A DNA stretch of 57,334 nucleotides from SAR324 cluster bacterium (GCA_022574555.1 JACZRV010000009.1:1-57334); one strand, 5' to 3'. Numbered from the stretch's first letter, positions 34,381 to 44,600 are shown. The notes: generated by a model not told the origin, from the letters alone. Translations and numbers: made by a program.

Positions 34381-35267
34381 CCGATATATTCTCTCTCCCG
34401 CAACACCTGGATTATCGCCTCCACCTGTGCAGCGATGCCCTCTTCGGCCTGAAGCACGGTTCCGCCCCCCACCAGAGGCTGATCGACAAGCGCCCCGATA
34501 CGTTCTTGCGCGGAGAACTCGGGCGAGAGCGCCGGATATCGTTTCACGCGGGGCACGGGGGCACGCAGGGTGGTCGCCGAAGCAGGGGGCGGTTGAAGCG
34601 CGGAAACGACGCAGGGAATTTCCGCCGTACGGCTCCGCAGCCACGCAGGCAGGGGGGCGGGGGGGAGCGGCGGCAAGGCGCCCACCGTGATCACCGCCGG
34701 CCGCGAGATCACCATCTCCTGGGCGTAGCCTCGGTCCAGTTTGCACCGCACCCGCCACTGCCCATCGAGAGGCACGACCTGCGCCGCCCGGTGGGCGAAG
34801 CCGATCCCCAAAGCATGGGCCAGAAAGGCGCCGAAACAACCGTGCCCGGTGTCGGCGCTCGCGTCCCCCGTCAGAATCAGCGCGGGTTTCCAGGGTTCGA
34901 TCCCTTCCGCCGCGGCTCGAGCCAGAAAGGCGGTCCTGTCCGCCGAAGCGTCGGCCTGCTCCATCCATTCCTCGCCTCCCCACGATGGGTTCCAAACCCG
35001 AACGGCCTTAACCGCTCCCGCGGCCAGGGCTGCGCGCAGGGACTCGTCCCAACCCGGCGGACCCACGCTGACGGCGTAAACCTCCACCGCGGTTTGGGTT
35101 CCCATCTGCTCCGCCAAGCTCAAAGCCCACCGCAACGCGCCCATATCGGTGGGATTGGCGTGAATCAGCGTCTCGTCCGCGCGCACGCCGCGGGCACCCT
35201 CTCCCAAACGTAGCGGTACGTCGGTTACCTGAGAGCGCTTCAGGCATACGACGATTGGTTCTGCCAT
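34377..35267 (-). CDS. electron transfer flavoprotein beta-like subunit
   Basis: A 296-residue ETF alpha/beta-fold protein. The opening VVCLKRSQVTD, NPTDMGALRWALSLAEQ, ILTGDASADTGHGCFGAFLAHALGI and a later CKLDRGYAQEMVISRPAVITV match ETF-beta. It would accept electrons from acyl-CoA dehydrogenases. The partner etfA is not adjacent, and the C-terminal region is longer and more Pro-rich than classical EtfB. It may pair with a distant alpha subunit or belong to a divergent ETF clade. It follows the response regulator gene by 60 bases. Confidence 0.82.
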   Translation of the reverse strand: MAEPIVVCLKRSQVTDVPLRLGEGARGVRADETLIHANPTDMGALRWALSLAEQMGTQTAVEVYAVSVGPPGWDESLRAALAAGAVKAVRVWNPSWGGEEWMEQADASADRTAFLARAAAEGIEPWKPALILTGDASADTGHGCFGAFLAHALGIGFAHRAAQVVPLDGQWRVRCKLDRGYAQEMVISRPAVITVGALPPLPPAPLPAWLRSRTAEIPCVVSALQPPPASATTLRAPVPRVKRYPALSPEFSAQERIGALVDQPLVGGGTVLQAEEGIAAQVEAIIQVLREREYIG

Positions 35268-35327
35268 TTGATTTCCGGAATGTGCCGAGGGACGTGGCCC
35301 GACAAAGGACCTCGGGCGGCCAGGTGC

Positions 35328-35711
35328 TCACGAGGTGTCGTCGTCCTCTGGAGGCAGGATCTCCTTGAGTTGATCGATGATGGCGGGAATGTCGGCTTTG
35401 TCCAGCAGTCCGACGGAAAATTCCTCGATGAATTCCCGGGCCTCGGGGGTCATGATGACCGCACTGATGCAGATCACCGTAAGTTGATTGAGTTTCGTAT
35501 TCCAGCGAACGTGTTCCAGCACGTCGATGCCGCTTCTATCAGGCATCATGATATCCAGCAGCATGGCATCGGGCGGATTGGATTCCAGGATTTCCATCGC
35601 CGAAAAGGCGCCGTCGGCCTTCAGCACCTGATAGCCGGCATTGCCCACATAGGTGGCCATGATATCCAGAAAATCGGGATCATCGTCCACGATGAGAATC
35701 TTTCGCGCCAA
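35328..35711 (-). CDS. stand-alone response regulator receiver
   Basis: A 127-residue CheY-like receiver domain. The acidic pocket (ILIVDDDPDF), phospho-acceptor Asp in LLDIMMPD, Ser in CISA and Lys in LLDKAD are all present, so it should be phosphorylated. No output domain and no kinase gene beside it. It starts with TTG, with GGAG eight bases upstream. It sits between pepA and etfB on the same strand. Confidence 0.9.
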   Translation of the reverse strand: MARKILIVDDDPDFLDIMATYVGNAGYQVLKADGAFSAMEILESNPPDAMLLDIMMPDRSGIDVLEHVRWNTKLNQLTVICISAVIMTPEAREFIEEFSVGLLDKADIPAIIDQLKEILPPEDDDTS

Positions 35712-35779
35712 AGCGTTTGCTCCATGTTAATTCAGACGTAGGGGCTCACGCCGAAATTCGAGGCCCATGACGCGGGCCA

Positions 35780-37270
35780 TCATCGCCAGCTGGACGCCAA
35801 GTCCATCAGCAGCCGCACGCCCACGCCTGTGGCACCCTCGTTGGGGATATAACCGATTCGCTTGACCCCCCATGCCGTGCCGGCAATATCCAGATGTACC
35901 CACGGCACGTCACCCACGAAATTCTTCAGGAACAACCCGCCGGTGATTGCCCCGCCGTCGCGGGAGGCGATGTTTTGCAGGTCACCGTACTTGCCCTTCA
36001 AACCCTCCTCGTATTCGGAGAAACTGGGCAACGGCCAGACGATATCGCCGCTTTGCTCGCCGGCGGAGACGACATTTTTCTGGAAGGCCTCATTATTGGT
36101 GATCGCGCCGGTGGCGTAGTGGCCCAACGCGATCACACAGGCGCCCGTGAGCGTGGCCAGATCGACCACCGCGTCGGGCTTGAAACGCTCGATGCCATAG
36201 GCCAGGGCATCGCCGACCACCAGCCTGCCCTCCGCGTCGGTATTGAGGATCTCCACGTGCATGCCGGAGTACGATTTGTGAATGTCGCCGGGCTTGGTCG
36301 CCTCCCCGTCGGGCAGGTTCTCGGAGGCCGGAACGATGCCGATTACATTAACCGGCGGTTTGATTGTGCCGATGGCGTCCATGGCGCCCAATACGGCCGC
36401 GGCGCCACACATGTCGAATTTCATCTCGTCCATGGCCTGGCCCGGCTTGAGGGAAATGCCCCCTGAATCGAACGTGATGCCCTTGCCTACAAATACCAAC
36501 GTACCCTTGGGCTTGGCGGCCCGATATTCCATGGTGATCAGCTTCGGCGGCTGCCGGGAGCCGCGGGAAACCCCAAGCAGCATGCCAAAGCCCTTGGCCT
36601 CCATCTCTTTTTTCTCCATCACCTTGCAGGTCAAACCGCGTTTTTTGGAGATGGCCCTCGCCTCTTCGGCAAGCCGCGTGGGGGTCATCACGTTGGCCGG
36701 ATGGTTGCCCAGGGTGCGGGCCAAACACACCGCCTCTCCACGGGTGACGCCCTTGGCCACCGCATCGCGCGTGGTGATCTTTCGCGGATCGAAGAGGGTC
36801 ACCCGCTTCAGCTCCCGCTCTTCCTCTTTGTCCTTACCCTTCTTCTTCTCTTTGTAGGTCGTGAATGTGTAGGAACCGAGCATGATCCCCTCGGCGATAT
36901 CCTCACCCTGAGGCGATTTGGAACGCCCGCCCGGCGGCGAGGCAAGCCACACACCGGCTTCGGCGATGTTCATCGAGGCCAGAGCCTTGCCCGCACTCCC
37001 AGCGGCGCGGCGCCAAAGTTCCCTGTTCAGATCCTTACCCTCGCCCAGACCCACCAGCATCAGGCGCTCGGCGGAACCCCCCGCAGGCAGGACAACGGTC
37101 GATTGGTCCTTCTTGCCGGTGAAAACCCTGAGGGTGAAGGCCCGGCTCATTGCATCGCGCAAGGGTTCGGGAACTCCGGGCGGCAGCTTGAGCTCATCCT
37201 GAACGAAAAAAAAGGTGAGACAGCCGAGACTTTTCCGGCCTGGCAAGTTGGTCTGATGGACGATTTGCAC
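35780..37270 (-). CDS. pepA: cytosol aminopeptidase (leucyl aminopeptidase)
   Basis: A 496-residue M17 aminopeptidase. The signature NTDAEGRLVVGDAL is present, with GKGITFDSGGISLKP, KFDMCGAAAVLGAM and the C-terminal WVHLDIAGTAW. It removes N-terminal residues during peptide turnover and in some bacteria also binds DNA. The GTG at 37270 is preferred (GAGG upstream, start of the conserved N-domain); the frame runs further upstream into ispH territory but with non-family sequence. It lies 71 bases downstream of ispH. Confidence 0.95.
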   Translation of the reverse strand: MQIVHQTNLPGRKSLGCLTFFFVQDELKLPPGVPEPLRDAMSRAFTLRVFTGKKDQSTVVLPAGGSAERLMLVGLGEGKDLNRELWRRAAGSAGKALASMNIAEAGVWLASPPGGRSKSPQGEDIAEGIMLGSYTFTTYKEKKKGKDKEEERELKRVTLFDPRKITTRDAVAKGVTRGEAVCLARTLGNHPANVMTPTRLAEEARAISKKRGLTCKVMEKKEMEAKGFGMLLGVSRGSRQPPKLITMEYRAAKPKGTLVFVGKGITFDSGGISLKPGQAMDEMKFDMCGAAAVLGAMDAIGTIKPPVNVIGIVPASENLPDGEATKPGDIHKSYSGMHVEILNTDAEGRLVVGDALAYGIERFKPDAVVDLATLTGACVIALGHYATGAITNNEAFQKNVVSAGEQSGDIVWPLPSFSEYEEGLKGKYGDLQNIASRDGGAITGGLFLKNFVGDVPWVHLDIAGTAWGVKRIGYIPNEGATGVGVRLLMDLASSWR

Positions 37271-37341
37271 GCTGAAACCTCGTATGAAATGGGTGAAATA
37301 TGCGTTGCGGCACCATCGGCTGTTTCCGTAAAACCGGCCGC

Positions 37342-38298
37342 TCACGCTGTCGATTGCGGAGACTGAAGAGAGGGCGGCAAGGAAAAGACGACATCTTCGC
37401 TGGCCACCTGCATTTCCCGGACGGAGGCCGCGTAACGTTGCGAAAGCGCCGCGACCAGTTCCTCGACGATATCTTCCGGAGCCGAAGCACCGGCGGTCAC
37501 GCCGATCGTCGTGGCGTCTTCCAGCCAAGCGGGATCCAGTTGTAGTACCGATTCGATGAGATGGGCTGGGGTACCTACCGCCCGGGATACCTCGACCAGC
37601 CTTTGGGAATTGGAACTCTCAGCCGCCCCGACGACCAGCACGACGTCCGCCACCTCGGCCAGCGCCTTGACGGCGTTTTGCCGGTTCTGGGTCGCGAAGC
37701 AGATATCTTCTTTTCCGGGCTGCTGGAGATGGGGGAAGCGGCGCTTGAGCACGGCCACGATTTCGGCTGTGTCATCCAGGGACAGGGTGGTCTGGGTGAT
37801 CAAGGCGACATTGGCCGGATCGGCCACCTGCACGTTTTCCGCGTCCGCCACATCTTCGATAATCAGGGTTTGTTCCGGCGCTTCACCGAAAGTGCCCTGC
37901 ACTTCGACGTGGCCGCGATGCCCGACGAGGAAGATCGTGGCGCGTAGCCCGGCATAGCGCCGCGCCTCGGCGTGGACCTTGGTCACGAGAGGGCATGTGG
38001 CATCCACGACATTCAGGCCCAAACGCGCAGCCTGGTCACGCACCGCCGGAGAGACTCCATGGGCGGAAAAAACGGTGTTGGCACCGCGGGGCACCTGATC
38101 GAGTTCCTCTACGAAAACGGCACCCAGGTCTTCAAGCCGCCGCACCACGTGGCGGTTATGCACGATGGCGTGCTTGACGTAGACCGGCGCACCGCAGTTT
38201 TCCAGTGCACGTTCCACGATCTCCACTGCCCGCACCACTCCCGCACAAAATCCACGCGGGCGGGCCAGCAAGATTTCTTTGCGGCATCCGGGTTTCAT
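37342..38298 (-). CDS. ispH: 4-hydroxy-3-methylbut-2-enyl diphosphate reductase
   Basis: A 318-residue iron-sulfur enzyme of the last non-mevalonate isoprenoid step, making IPP and DMAPP. The three cluster cysteines are seen in RGFCAGVVRAV, DATCPLVTKVH and CFATQNRQNAV, with GHRGHVEVQGTFGE and TAGASAPEDIVEEL also typical. AAGGTGG sits about six bases before the ATG at 38298, which decides the start; two ATGs further upstream also lie in frame. Confidence 0.97.
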   Translation of the reverse strand: MKPGCRKEILLARPRGFCAGVVRAVEIVERALENCGAPVYVKHAIVHNRHVVRRLEDLGAVFVEELDQVPRGANTVFSAHGVSPAVRDQAARLGLNVVDATCPLVTKVHAEARRYAGLRATIFLVGHRGHVEVQGTFGEAPEQTLIIEDVADAENVQVADPANVALITQTTLSLDDTAEIVAVLKRRFPHLQQPGKEDICFATQNRQNAVKALAEVADVVLVVGAAESSNSQRLVEVSRAVGTPAHLIESVLQLDPAWLEDATTIGVTAGASAPEDIVEELVAALSQRYAASVREMQVASEDVVFSLPPSLQSPQSTA

Positions 38299-38462
38299 CG
38301 TATCCACCTTGATCTGAACCGGTAAGCGGGCCTTCATCATCGGCGCCCTGTGTGCGGAATAAATTGTGCGGCCAAATACGCCAGCGCGCCGCCCCGTGTT
38401 CACGCGGCGGAGGTACTTTGAATAACGTATTGGCAGTGAAACGGATTCGCAACCGGAAGCTC

Positions 38463-38486
38463 GCGGCCAATATCGCGGCCAATATC
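38463..38486. repeat. tandem duplication, 12 bp x 2
   Basis: GCGGCCAATATC twice followed by GCGG, between ispH and the small gene upstream of it. Confidence 0.95.
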
Positions 38487-38527
38487 GCGGGATGGCCCAA
38501 GTCCGCCGGCCTGAGAAAAGGCGTGCT

Positions 38528-38986
38528 CTATAGCGCCAGACTCAGATCGAGGAGCTCGGCCATTTCCACCCGCTCCAGATGCCGGGTCCATCCGTCGTGT
38601 GCCTGGTCGGCATACAATTCGGTGAACCTGATCGCATCCCACGTGCCGTTCGGCGCCGCCAGACTCCGTTTTCCCGTTGCCTCCAAAGCGTGCAAGAGCT
38701 TGGCATGGATGGGACTGCTCCCGACGCGCCGCAGCCAATATTTGGAATTGGCGTAATTCGGCTCGTGACGGTGCACCAGGGCGTGCCAGTAGGCCGCCGC
38801 CGGCGAATCCAGACCCTGTGACGCCGTATGGGCCCGCTCCCAGTCGCCGTTCAGCAGATACATTCCCGCCTTGGCCTCCGGCGGGCAGGGGCATCGGGCG
38901 ATCAGATCCGTCAATTCGGGCTGACGTGTACCCGGCGTCAGGCGTAGGCTAAGGTCTCGGGCCATTTGCGATGCGTCAGAATTCAT
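38528..38986 (-). CDS. hypothetical protein
   Basis: A 152-residue soluble protein. The block AAAYWHALVHRHEPNYANSK with WLRRVG resembles a conserved uncharacterised family seen in bacteria and some eukaryotes, but no function is known to me. The ATG lies inside the end of the pseudo-receiver gene (11-base overlap), so the two are probably translationally coupled. Confidence 0.75.
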   Translation of the reverse strand: MNSDASQMARDLSLRLTPGTRQPELTDLIARCPCPPEAKAGMYLLNGDWERAHTASQGLDSPAAAYWHALVHRHEPNYANSKYWLRRVGSSPIHAKLLHALEATGKRSLAAPNGTWDAIRFTELYADQAHDGWTRHLERVEMAELLDLSLAL

Positions 38987-39401
38987 GCCCGCCGTCCATT
39001 GCGAAATCTTTACGATCCGCCGCCAGCGTTCCCAGCAAACCGCGCACAGACTGGGTGCTGGCGGGTATGGGCAATACGCCGGTTACGCCGAACTTCACGG
39101 CTGATACAATGGTCTGTTTGGGTAAACCGTTGTCCAGCAGGACGACCGGCGTCCTTCGATGGCGTCCCTTGCGCCGGAGAAACGAGAGTATGTCGCCGCA
39201 GGCGGCCCCACGCTGTTTCCAGGGTGTGAATACGACGCCCACAACGTCCATCCCCAGGATCCTGATGGCCTCGACACCGTCGCGAGCCTGTATCACACGA
39301 GTGAACCCCTCGTTCAGCAACACCCGGCGCAGGCCGGTGAGCAATCCATGCGGGGACGCGACCACAAGCGCGGTGTCGCAGCTGAAATGACGGGGTCTCA
39401 A
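38976..39401 (-). CDS. degenerate receiver-domain protein
   Basis: A 141-residue protein with the alternating strand/helix pattern of a CheY-like receiver (TALVVASPHGLLTGLRRVLLNEG; ARDGVEAIRIL; TPVVLLDN; GVTGVLPIPAS). The acidic pair is missing (VASPH), the phospho-acceptor position reads FTPW, and the conserved Lys is gone. It should therefore signal by protein binding, not phosphorylation. It overlaps plsC upstream by four bases and the small gene downstream by eleven, forming a tight three-gene unit. Confidence 0.7.
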   Translation of the reverse strand: MRPRHFSCDTALVVASPHGLLTGLRRVLLNEGFTRVIQARDGVEAIRILGMDVVGVVFTPWKQRGAACGDILSFLRRKGRHRRTPVVLLDNGLPKQTIVSAVKFGVTGVLPIPASTQSVRGLLGTLAADRKDFAMDGGHEF

Positions 39402-40357
39402 GAAGCCCGCCCCGAAATCGAACCGTCGGCCCTATCCCCACCATTACCGGCAGGAGCGGAGCCAGGCCATGTGACTCGGATAGATTCCCAATTGGCGACG
39501 ATGGCAGCTCGCAGGGAGCCTACGAAACGCTTGGCCTCTGGTGCAGACATCCCCCCGGTTCGGCGCGGCGGGCCAATTTTTATGCGCACTACCCGCCCGC
39601 CTCCTCGGGTCGCGGCCAACGCGCGGGGATTGGCCAAATACCGGGTGCCGTCGATCGAAACCGGCAGGATGGGAATGCCCTGGGATTCCGCCAGCCGTAG
39701 GCTACCCCTGCGAAACGGCCCGATGATTCCGTGCGGGTGTCGCGTGCGGGTGCCTTCGGGAAAAATGACCAGGCACCGATCCCCAGCGGCCAACTCTTTG
39801 GACCACCGCCCGAACGAATGTGACGCGGAGCGCGGGTCTTCCCGATCCAGCACCCGGCAATGGATACGCTTCATCCAATAAGCCAATATCGGCACGCGAA
39901 TCAGTTCTCGCTTGATGACGAATCCCGCCGGCCGGCCAAGAAACGCCACCAGTAGTGGAATATCGTAATAGCTCTGGTGGTTGCACCATACCACCAACGG
40001 CCCGCCTTGGGGCAGATGCTCGGCGCCGATCACCTCCACCTCGCAGCCAAAATGGGCCATGATCATTTGGCCCCAGATGCGTGCCTTCCGGTAGACCAAA
40101 TCGTTCATCTCGGCTTCGCGTTTGCGCCATCCGTACCACCAGATCAGGGGCGCGGACTTGAGATGATAGATCATGTAGGCCACGTCATACGCAGCGAATA
40201 GGCCCAGCCTGACTTGCTGCCACAAAACCGCACCCGGATGGAGCGAATGCGCGGGAGGCTGGCCGGAATCGCCGCCGGAATCCGGGGATTGCGAAGGACC
40301 CGGGTCCGATTCCAAAACCGCGGGGCCCAGGTGATAATTGAGGTTCCGATTGCTCAT
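39398..40357 (-). CDS. plsC: 1-acylglycerol-3-phosphate acyltransferase family protein
   Basis: A 319-residue PlsC-fold acyltransferase that would acylate lysophosphatidate in phospholipid synthesis. Catalytic NHQSYYD (HX4D) and the substrate-binding FPEGTRTRHPHG are present. It has a longer N-terminal part with an amphipathic or membrane stretch (LGLFAAYDVAYMIYHLKSAPL). The ATG at 40357 is preferred to a TTG four codons earlier. First gene of a tight three-gene set. Confidence 0.9.
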   Translation of the reverse strand: MSNRNLNYHLGPAVLESDPGPSQSPDSGGDSGQPPAHSLHPGAVLWQQVRLGLFAAYDVAYMIYHLKSAPLIWWYGWRKREAEMNDLVYRKARIWGQMIMAHFGCEVEVIGAEHLPQGGPLVVWCNHQSYYDIPLLVAFLGRPAGFVIKRELIRVPILAYWMKRIHCRVLDREDPRSASHSFGRWSKELAAGDRCLVIFPEGTRTRHPHGIIGPFRRGSLRLAESQGIPILPVSIDGTRYLANPRALAATRGGGRVVRIKIGPPRRTGGMSAPEAKRFVGSLRAAIVANWESIRVTWPGSAPAGNGGDRADGSISGRAS

Positions 40358-40460
40358 AAGGTGGGCCAAGACGGCTCTGCTCGAAAAATATTCCGTCGGG
40401 TCAGAGCCAATGCCCGCTACGTGGAGCCGGATATGGGAATTGGGCTAATTCGTTCACAGG

Positions 40461-40880
40461 TCACGCACCGGGAGGATCGCCGGGTAACACGCCGACTTTC
40501 AGGTGCAGCACTCCATTTTCAAACCGCTGATCAATATCGGAAATCGTCATCCCCGGCGGCGCGGCGAAGTGGCAGGAGAAATCGCCGAATAGCCGCGCCA
40601 TGAAGATTTCCTCACATTGCGGGTTAGCGGACAAGGCCAGCTTGGTTCCCTTCACCACGATCAAATCTGCCGTTGCGTCGACCGTTACCAAGGCTTCCGG
40701 CACGCCAGGCAATTCGATGTCGATGAACAAATTTCCGTCCACGTGGTACAGGTCGAAAAGGGGCTGCCAATTTATTGGTCCTGGCTCGGCCGTGATCTGA
40801 TTGCCCTTACGTTGAAGGGATTCGACCTGGCCGTTCAGATGGACGAATTTTTGCAAATATCGTTGTAATTCAGCGGTCAT
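40461..40880 (-). CDS. Hsp20/alpha-crystallin small heat shock protein
   Basis: A 139-residue protein with an alpha-crystallin domain (PLFDLYHVDGNLFIDIELPGV; ARLFGDFSCHFAAPPG; RFENGVLHLKVG). The N-terminal region is short and helical. It is an ATP-independent holdase by family. A GTG eight codons upstream (40904) is an alternative start; neither has a clear Shine-Dalgarno. The usual C-terminal I-x-I motif is not seen. Confidence 0.85.
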   Translation of the reverse strand: MTAELQRYLQKFVHLNGQVESLQRKGNQITAEPGPINWQPLFDLYHVDGNLFIDIELPGVPEALVTVDATADLIVVKGTKLALSANPQCEEIFMARLFGDFSCHFAAPPGMTISDIDQRFENGVLHLKVGVLPGDPPGA

Positions 40881-40982
40881 TGTTACGCTACGCAGTTGAC
40901 TCACTCATAGTGCATGTAAATTGCATAAATCATCTTCGATCCCATGACGGAACGGACGATCCCAGCTTACGTGAGAATCGGT

Positions 40983-41558
40983 ATGATTGTAAAATGGCCG
41001 CGCATCGCTTTCCTGCTTACTATAGCCTTGGCGGTCTTCGTACTCGCCGGGTATCCCGGAACGGTGAGCGCGCAATTCGATGAAGAGTTCGGCGAAGACG
41101 ACTTTTTTGGAGGACCGGACGACGGTTTCGGTACCGACGAGGAATTGTTCGGTACACCCGAAGAGGACTTCACCGAGGGCGGTGAATTCGTGGACGAGTC
41201 GCAACTGCCCCCGGGCCAAGTAGTTACGGAGGGCGGCCGCCAACTCCAGCTCCGCGCGCTGACCGAGCGGGAGCAACTTCCCGTGAATGCCGGCTGGGGC
41301 GCCGGTACGGGACTTTTGATCGGGGGTTGGTTTGCCTTGATCAACAATGGCACCAACCGGGAAACCCAGCGATCTCTCGGTCTGGGCATCGTGGTGGGCA
41401 CTATTATCGGTATCACGGTGGGGATCAGATCGCTGATCAATCCAAACGCGCCGATTCCGATATCCCAATCGTCGCCGAGCCTTTGGGGGGAGCCTTTCAC
41501 ACCGCTGGCGGCCGCCGGCTCAACCCCTTTCCGAATCAACTATACCCTCAAGTTCTGA
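40983..41558 (+). CDS. exported protein with acidic Phe-rich repeats
   Basis: A 191-residue protein of no family I recognise. A signal peptide (RIAFLLTIALAVFVLAG, cleavage after VSA) is followed by degenerate acidic repeats with spaced Phe-Gly (FDEEFGEDDFFGG, then DDGFGTDEELFGTPEEDF). A Gly-rich stretch follows (GWGAGTGLLIGGWFALINNG) and then a transmembrane-like segment (LGIVVGTIIGITVGI), ending in a Phe. It may be an outer-membrane or periplasmic protein. The start at 40983 is chosen for the signal peptide; an ATG at 40944 is in frame. Confidence 0.7.
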   Translation: MIVKWPRIAFLLTIALAVFVLAGYPGTVSAQFDEEFGEDDFFGGPDDGFGTDEELFGTPEEDFTEGGEFVDESQLPPGQVVTEGGRQLQLRALTEREQLPVNAGWGAGTGLLIGGWFALINNGTNRETQRSLGLGIVVGTIIGITVGIRSLINPNAPIPISQSSPSLWGEPFTPLAAAGSTPFRINYTLKF

Positions 41559-41566
41559 GGAGACCA

Positions 41567-41608
41567 CTGTCCTTATCGCTCTGTCCTTATCGCACTGTCC
41601 TTATCGGC
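41567..41608. repeat. tandem repeat, 14 bp x 3
   Basis: CTGTCCTTATCGCT, CTGTCCTTATCGCA, CTGTCCTTATCGGC in a row, eight bases after the stop of the acidic-repeat protein and in the gap before the end of rpoC. Confidence 0.95.
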
Positions 41609-41690
41609 CCTTACGCGCCCGCGAGCTGGTACTTGCTCAGCCAAATTCATTAAGCCGGGTAATTCCGCTCCGCAAGGATCGCAGGGATAT

Positions 41691-44600
41691 CTATTCCGCG
41701 CCCTCCAGGGCCTCCAAGTCTTCCGTGATTTCATAGCTCGCGTTCCGGAACGGGCCGTACCCGGTTCCCGAAGGGATCAGCCGCCCCAGGATCACGTTTT
41801 CCTTCAGGCCGCGGAAGGTATCCACTTTTCCGTTGATGGAGGCTTCGGTAAGCACCTTGGTCGTTTCCTGGAACGACGCGGCGGAGATAAAGGAATCCGT
41901 GCTGAGCGCAGCCTTGGTGATGCCCTGCAGCATGGGACGGGCCGTGGGCGGACGCTGGTCATTATCCAGCGTTTCCCGCTTTCTGCGCTCGAACGTCTGC
42001 CGCGTGACCTGCTCGTTGATGAGGAAGGTCGTATCCCCCGGATCGGTGATATTCAGCTGTTTGAGCATCTGCCGCACGATCACTTCCACGTGCTTGTCGT
42101 TGATACCCACGCCTTGCAGCCGGTAAACCTCCTGCACCTCGTCGACGAGGTACTTTTGGAGCCGTTGCGGGCCCAACACGGCCAGGATGTCGTGGGGGTT
42201 GGCCGGGCCGTCCACGATGGGCTCACCGGCACGCACCGAATCGCCCTCGTGCACGATGATGTGCTTGCCCCTGGGGATGAGGTACTCCTTGGCATCCCCA
42301 TGGTCCGGGGTGACGATCACCTTTTGCTTGCGCTTCACATCCTTGCCGAACGTCACGGTGCCGTCGATCTCGGATATGATGGAGGGATCTTTGGGGATGC
42401 GCGCTTCAAACAGCTCGGCAACCCGCGGCAGCCCGCCGGTGATATCCTTGTTTTTCGCCGTTTCGCGGGGGATTCGTGCCAACATCGCACCGGCAAACAC
42501 TTCCTGCCCGTCCTCCACCATCAACTCGGCCTTGGCTGGCAGGTAGAACCGGGATTGCTGCCCGGTATCCGCATTTTTGATCATCCGGCCATGGCTATCG
42601 CGAATGGAAATTTCCGGGCGCCGATCCGACTCGGTGTGTTCCAGGATAACCCGGCGCGACAGACCCGTTTCCTTGTCGAGTTGCTCCCGCATCGTCACGC
42701 CGTCGACAATATCGGCGAATTTGAGGACACCCGATACATCGGAAAGGATCGGTGTGGAGAAGGGGTCCCACTCGGCGATTTCCTGCCCCTGCTTCACCAA
42801 AACCCCTTGATCCAGCCGGATGATTGCGCCAACGGGCAATGCGCGGACCTCCAAGTCGCGTCCGGTCTCGGGGTCCACGATCTTGGCCTCGGCCTTGCGG
42901 TTCATGATGGTCCAGTTCCCCCCCTGATTTTTCACGACCCGCACGGCGGCATAGTCCAGCCTGCCAGAGAATTTGGCTTCCCAGCGGCTCACCTCCACAC
43001 GCTGATTGGCGGCGCCGCCGATATGGAAGGTGCGCATGGTGAGTTGCGTCCCGGGCTCACCGATACTTTGCGCCGCGATGACCCCTACCGCCTCGCCCGC
43101 GGTGATCATCCGGCCGCGGGCAAGGTCCCGGCCATAGCATAAGGCGCATACACCGTGATCCATGTTGCACGTGAGCACGGAACGGATGCGAACCGCCTCG
43201 ATCCCGGCCGCCTCGATGGCAAGCACTTTGTCCTCGTCGATTTCGTCGCCGGATTGGACCAGCACGGTGTTGCGGAAGGGATCGATGACGTCTTCCAGCA
43301 CCACACGGCCCAGCACGCGGTCTCCCAGATTTTCGATAATCTCCCCGGCCTCGACCAGAGCAGTCATCTCGATGCCGTTTACGGTCCCGCAATCGTGTCC
43401 GCGAATGACGCCGTCTTGGGCCACGTCGACCAGGCGCCGGGTCAGATAGCCCGAATTGGCGGTTTTCAACGCGGTGTCCGCCAGGCCCTTGCGGGCGCCA
43501 TGGGTGGAGATGAAGTACTGCAACACGCTCAACCCTTCCCGGAAATTTGCCGTGATGGGGGTTTCGATGATTTCGCCGGAGGGTTTGGCCATGAGCCCGC
43601 GCATGCCGGCCAATTGTTTCATCTGCTGGGCGCTGCCCCTGGCCCCGGAATCGGCCATGACAAAAATCGGGTTGACGTTGGCCCCGTCTCCGTTACCCTC
43701 CTGCCCAAGAGTGGTGAGCATTTCGTTCGCCACACGGTCGGTAAGCCGCGCCCAGATATCGATGACCTTGTTGTAGCGCTCGCCTTCGGTGATCAGGCCA
43801 TCCACGTACTGCTGGCGCACTTCGCTCACATCGACTTCGGCTTGACTGAGCAGTTTGGCCTTGTTTTTCGGGATCACCATATCGTTGATCGAAATGGAAA
43901 ACCCAGCCTTGGTCGCGTGCAGAAAACCCAGTCGCTTCAGTTCGTCGAGCATTGCGACCGTGGCCACGTTGCCCGCAAAGCGATAGGACAGCTCGACCAG
44001 CGAAGCCAATTCCTTCTTTTTCATTAGGCGATTGACGGTTGTAAACGGCACTTCGGGCGGAATATGGGCGTAAAGCAGAACCCTTCCCACAGTGGTATCG
44101 ACGATTTCACCGTTTAACCGCACCTTGATACTCGCTTTCAAATCGACCTTTTCATGATCGTAGGCGATCTGAACTTCGTCGGCAGACAGGAACAATTTTC
44201 CTTCGCCCGTCACGCCCTTCATTTCCTTGGTCATCCAGTAGAGACCCAGTACCATGTCCTGGGTCGGCGTCATGATCGGTTTGCCGTTCGCCGGGCTGAG
44301 GATATTATTGGTGGCCATCATCAAGATTTTGGCTTCAAGCCGGGCCTCCACGCTGAGGGGCACGTGCACGGCCATCTGGTCGCCGTCAAAATCGGCATTG
44401 AAGGCCGTACAGACCAGAGGATGGAGTTGGATCGCCTTGCCCTCTATCAATGTGGGCTCGAAAGCCTGGATGCCCAGGCGGTGGAGCGTGGGCGCCCTGT
44501 TGAGCAGGACGGGGTGGTCCACGATCACCTCGTCCAGCACCTCCCAGACTTCGGGCCGCCGTTCTTCCACCATTTTTTTGGCCACCTTGATGGTGGGAAC

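Noticed and set aside
34880..34910. GGGTTCGATCCC resembling a tRNA T-arm
   Set aside because: It lies inside the ETF-beta coding sequence and no acceptor, D or anticodon stems surround it.
42090..43142. Plus-strand frame of 350 codons
   Set aside because: Antisense to rpoC; product is a His/Gly/Asp-rich shadow.
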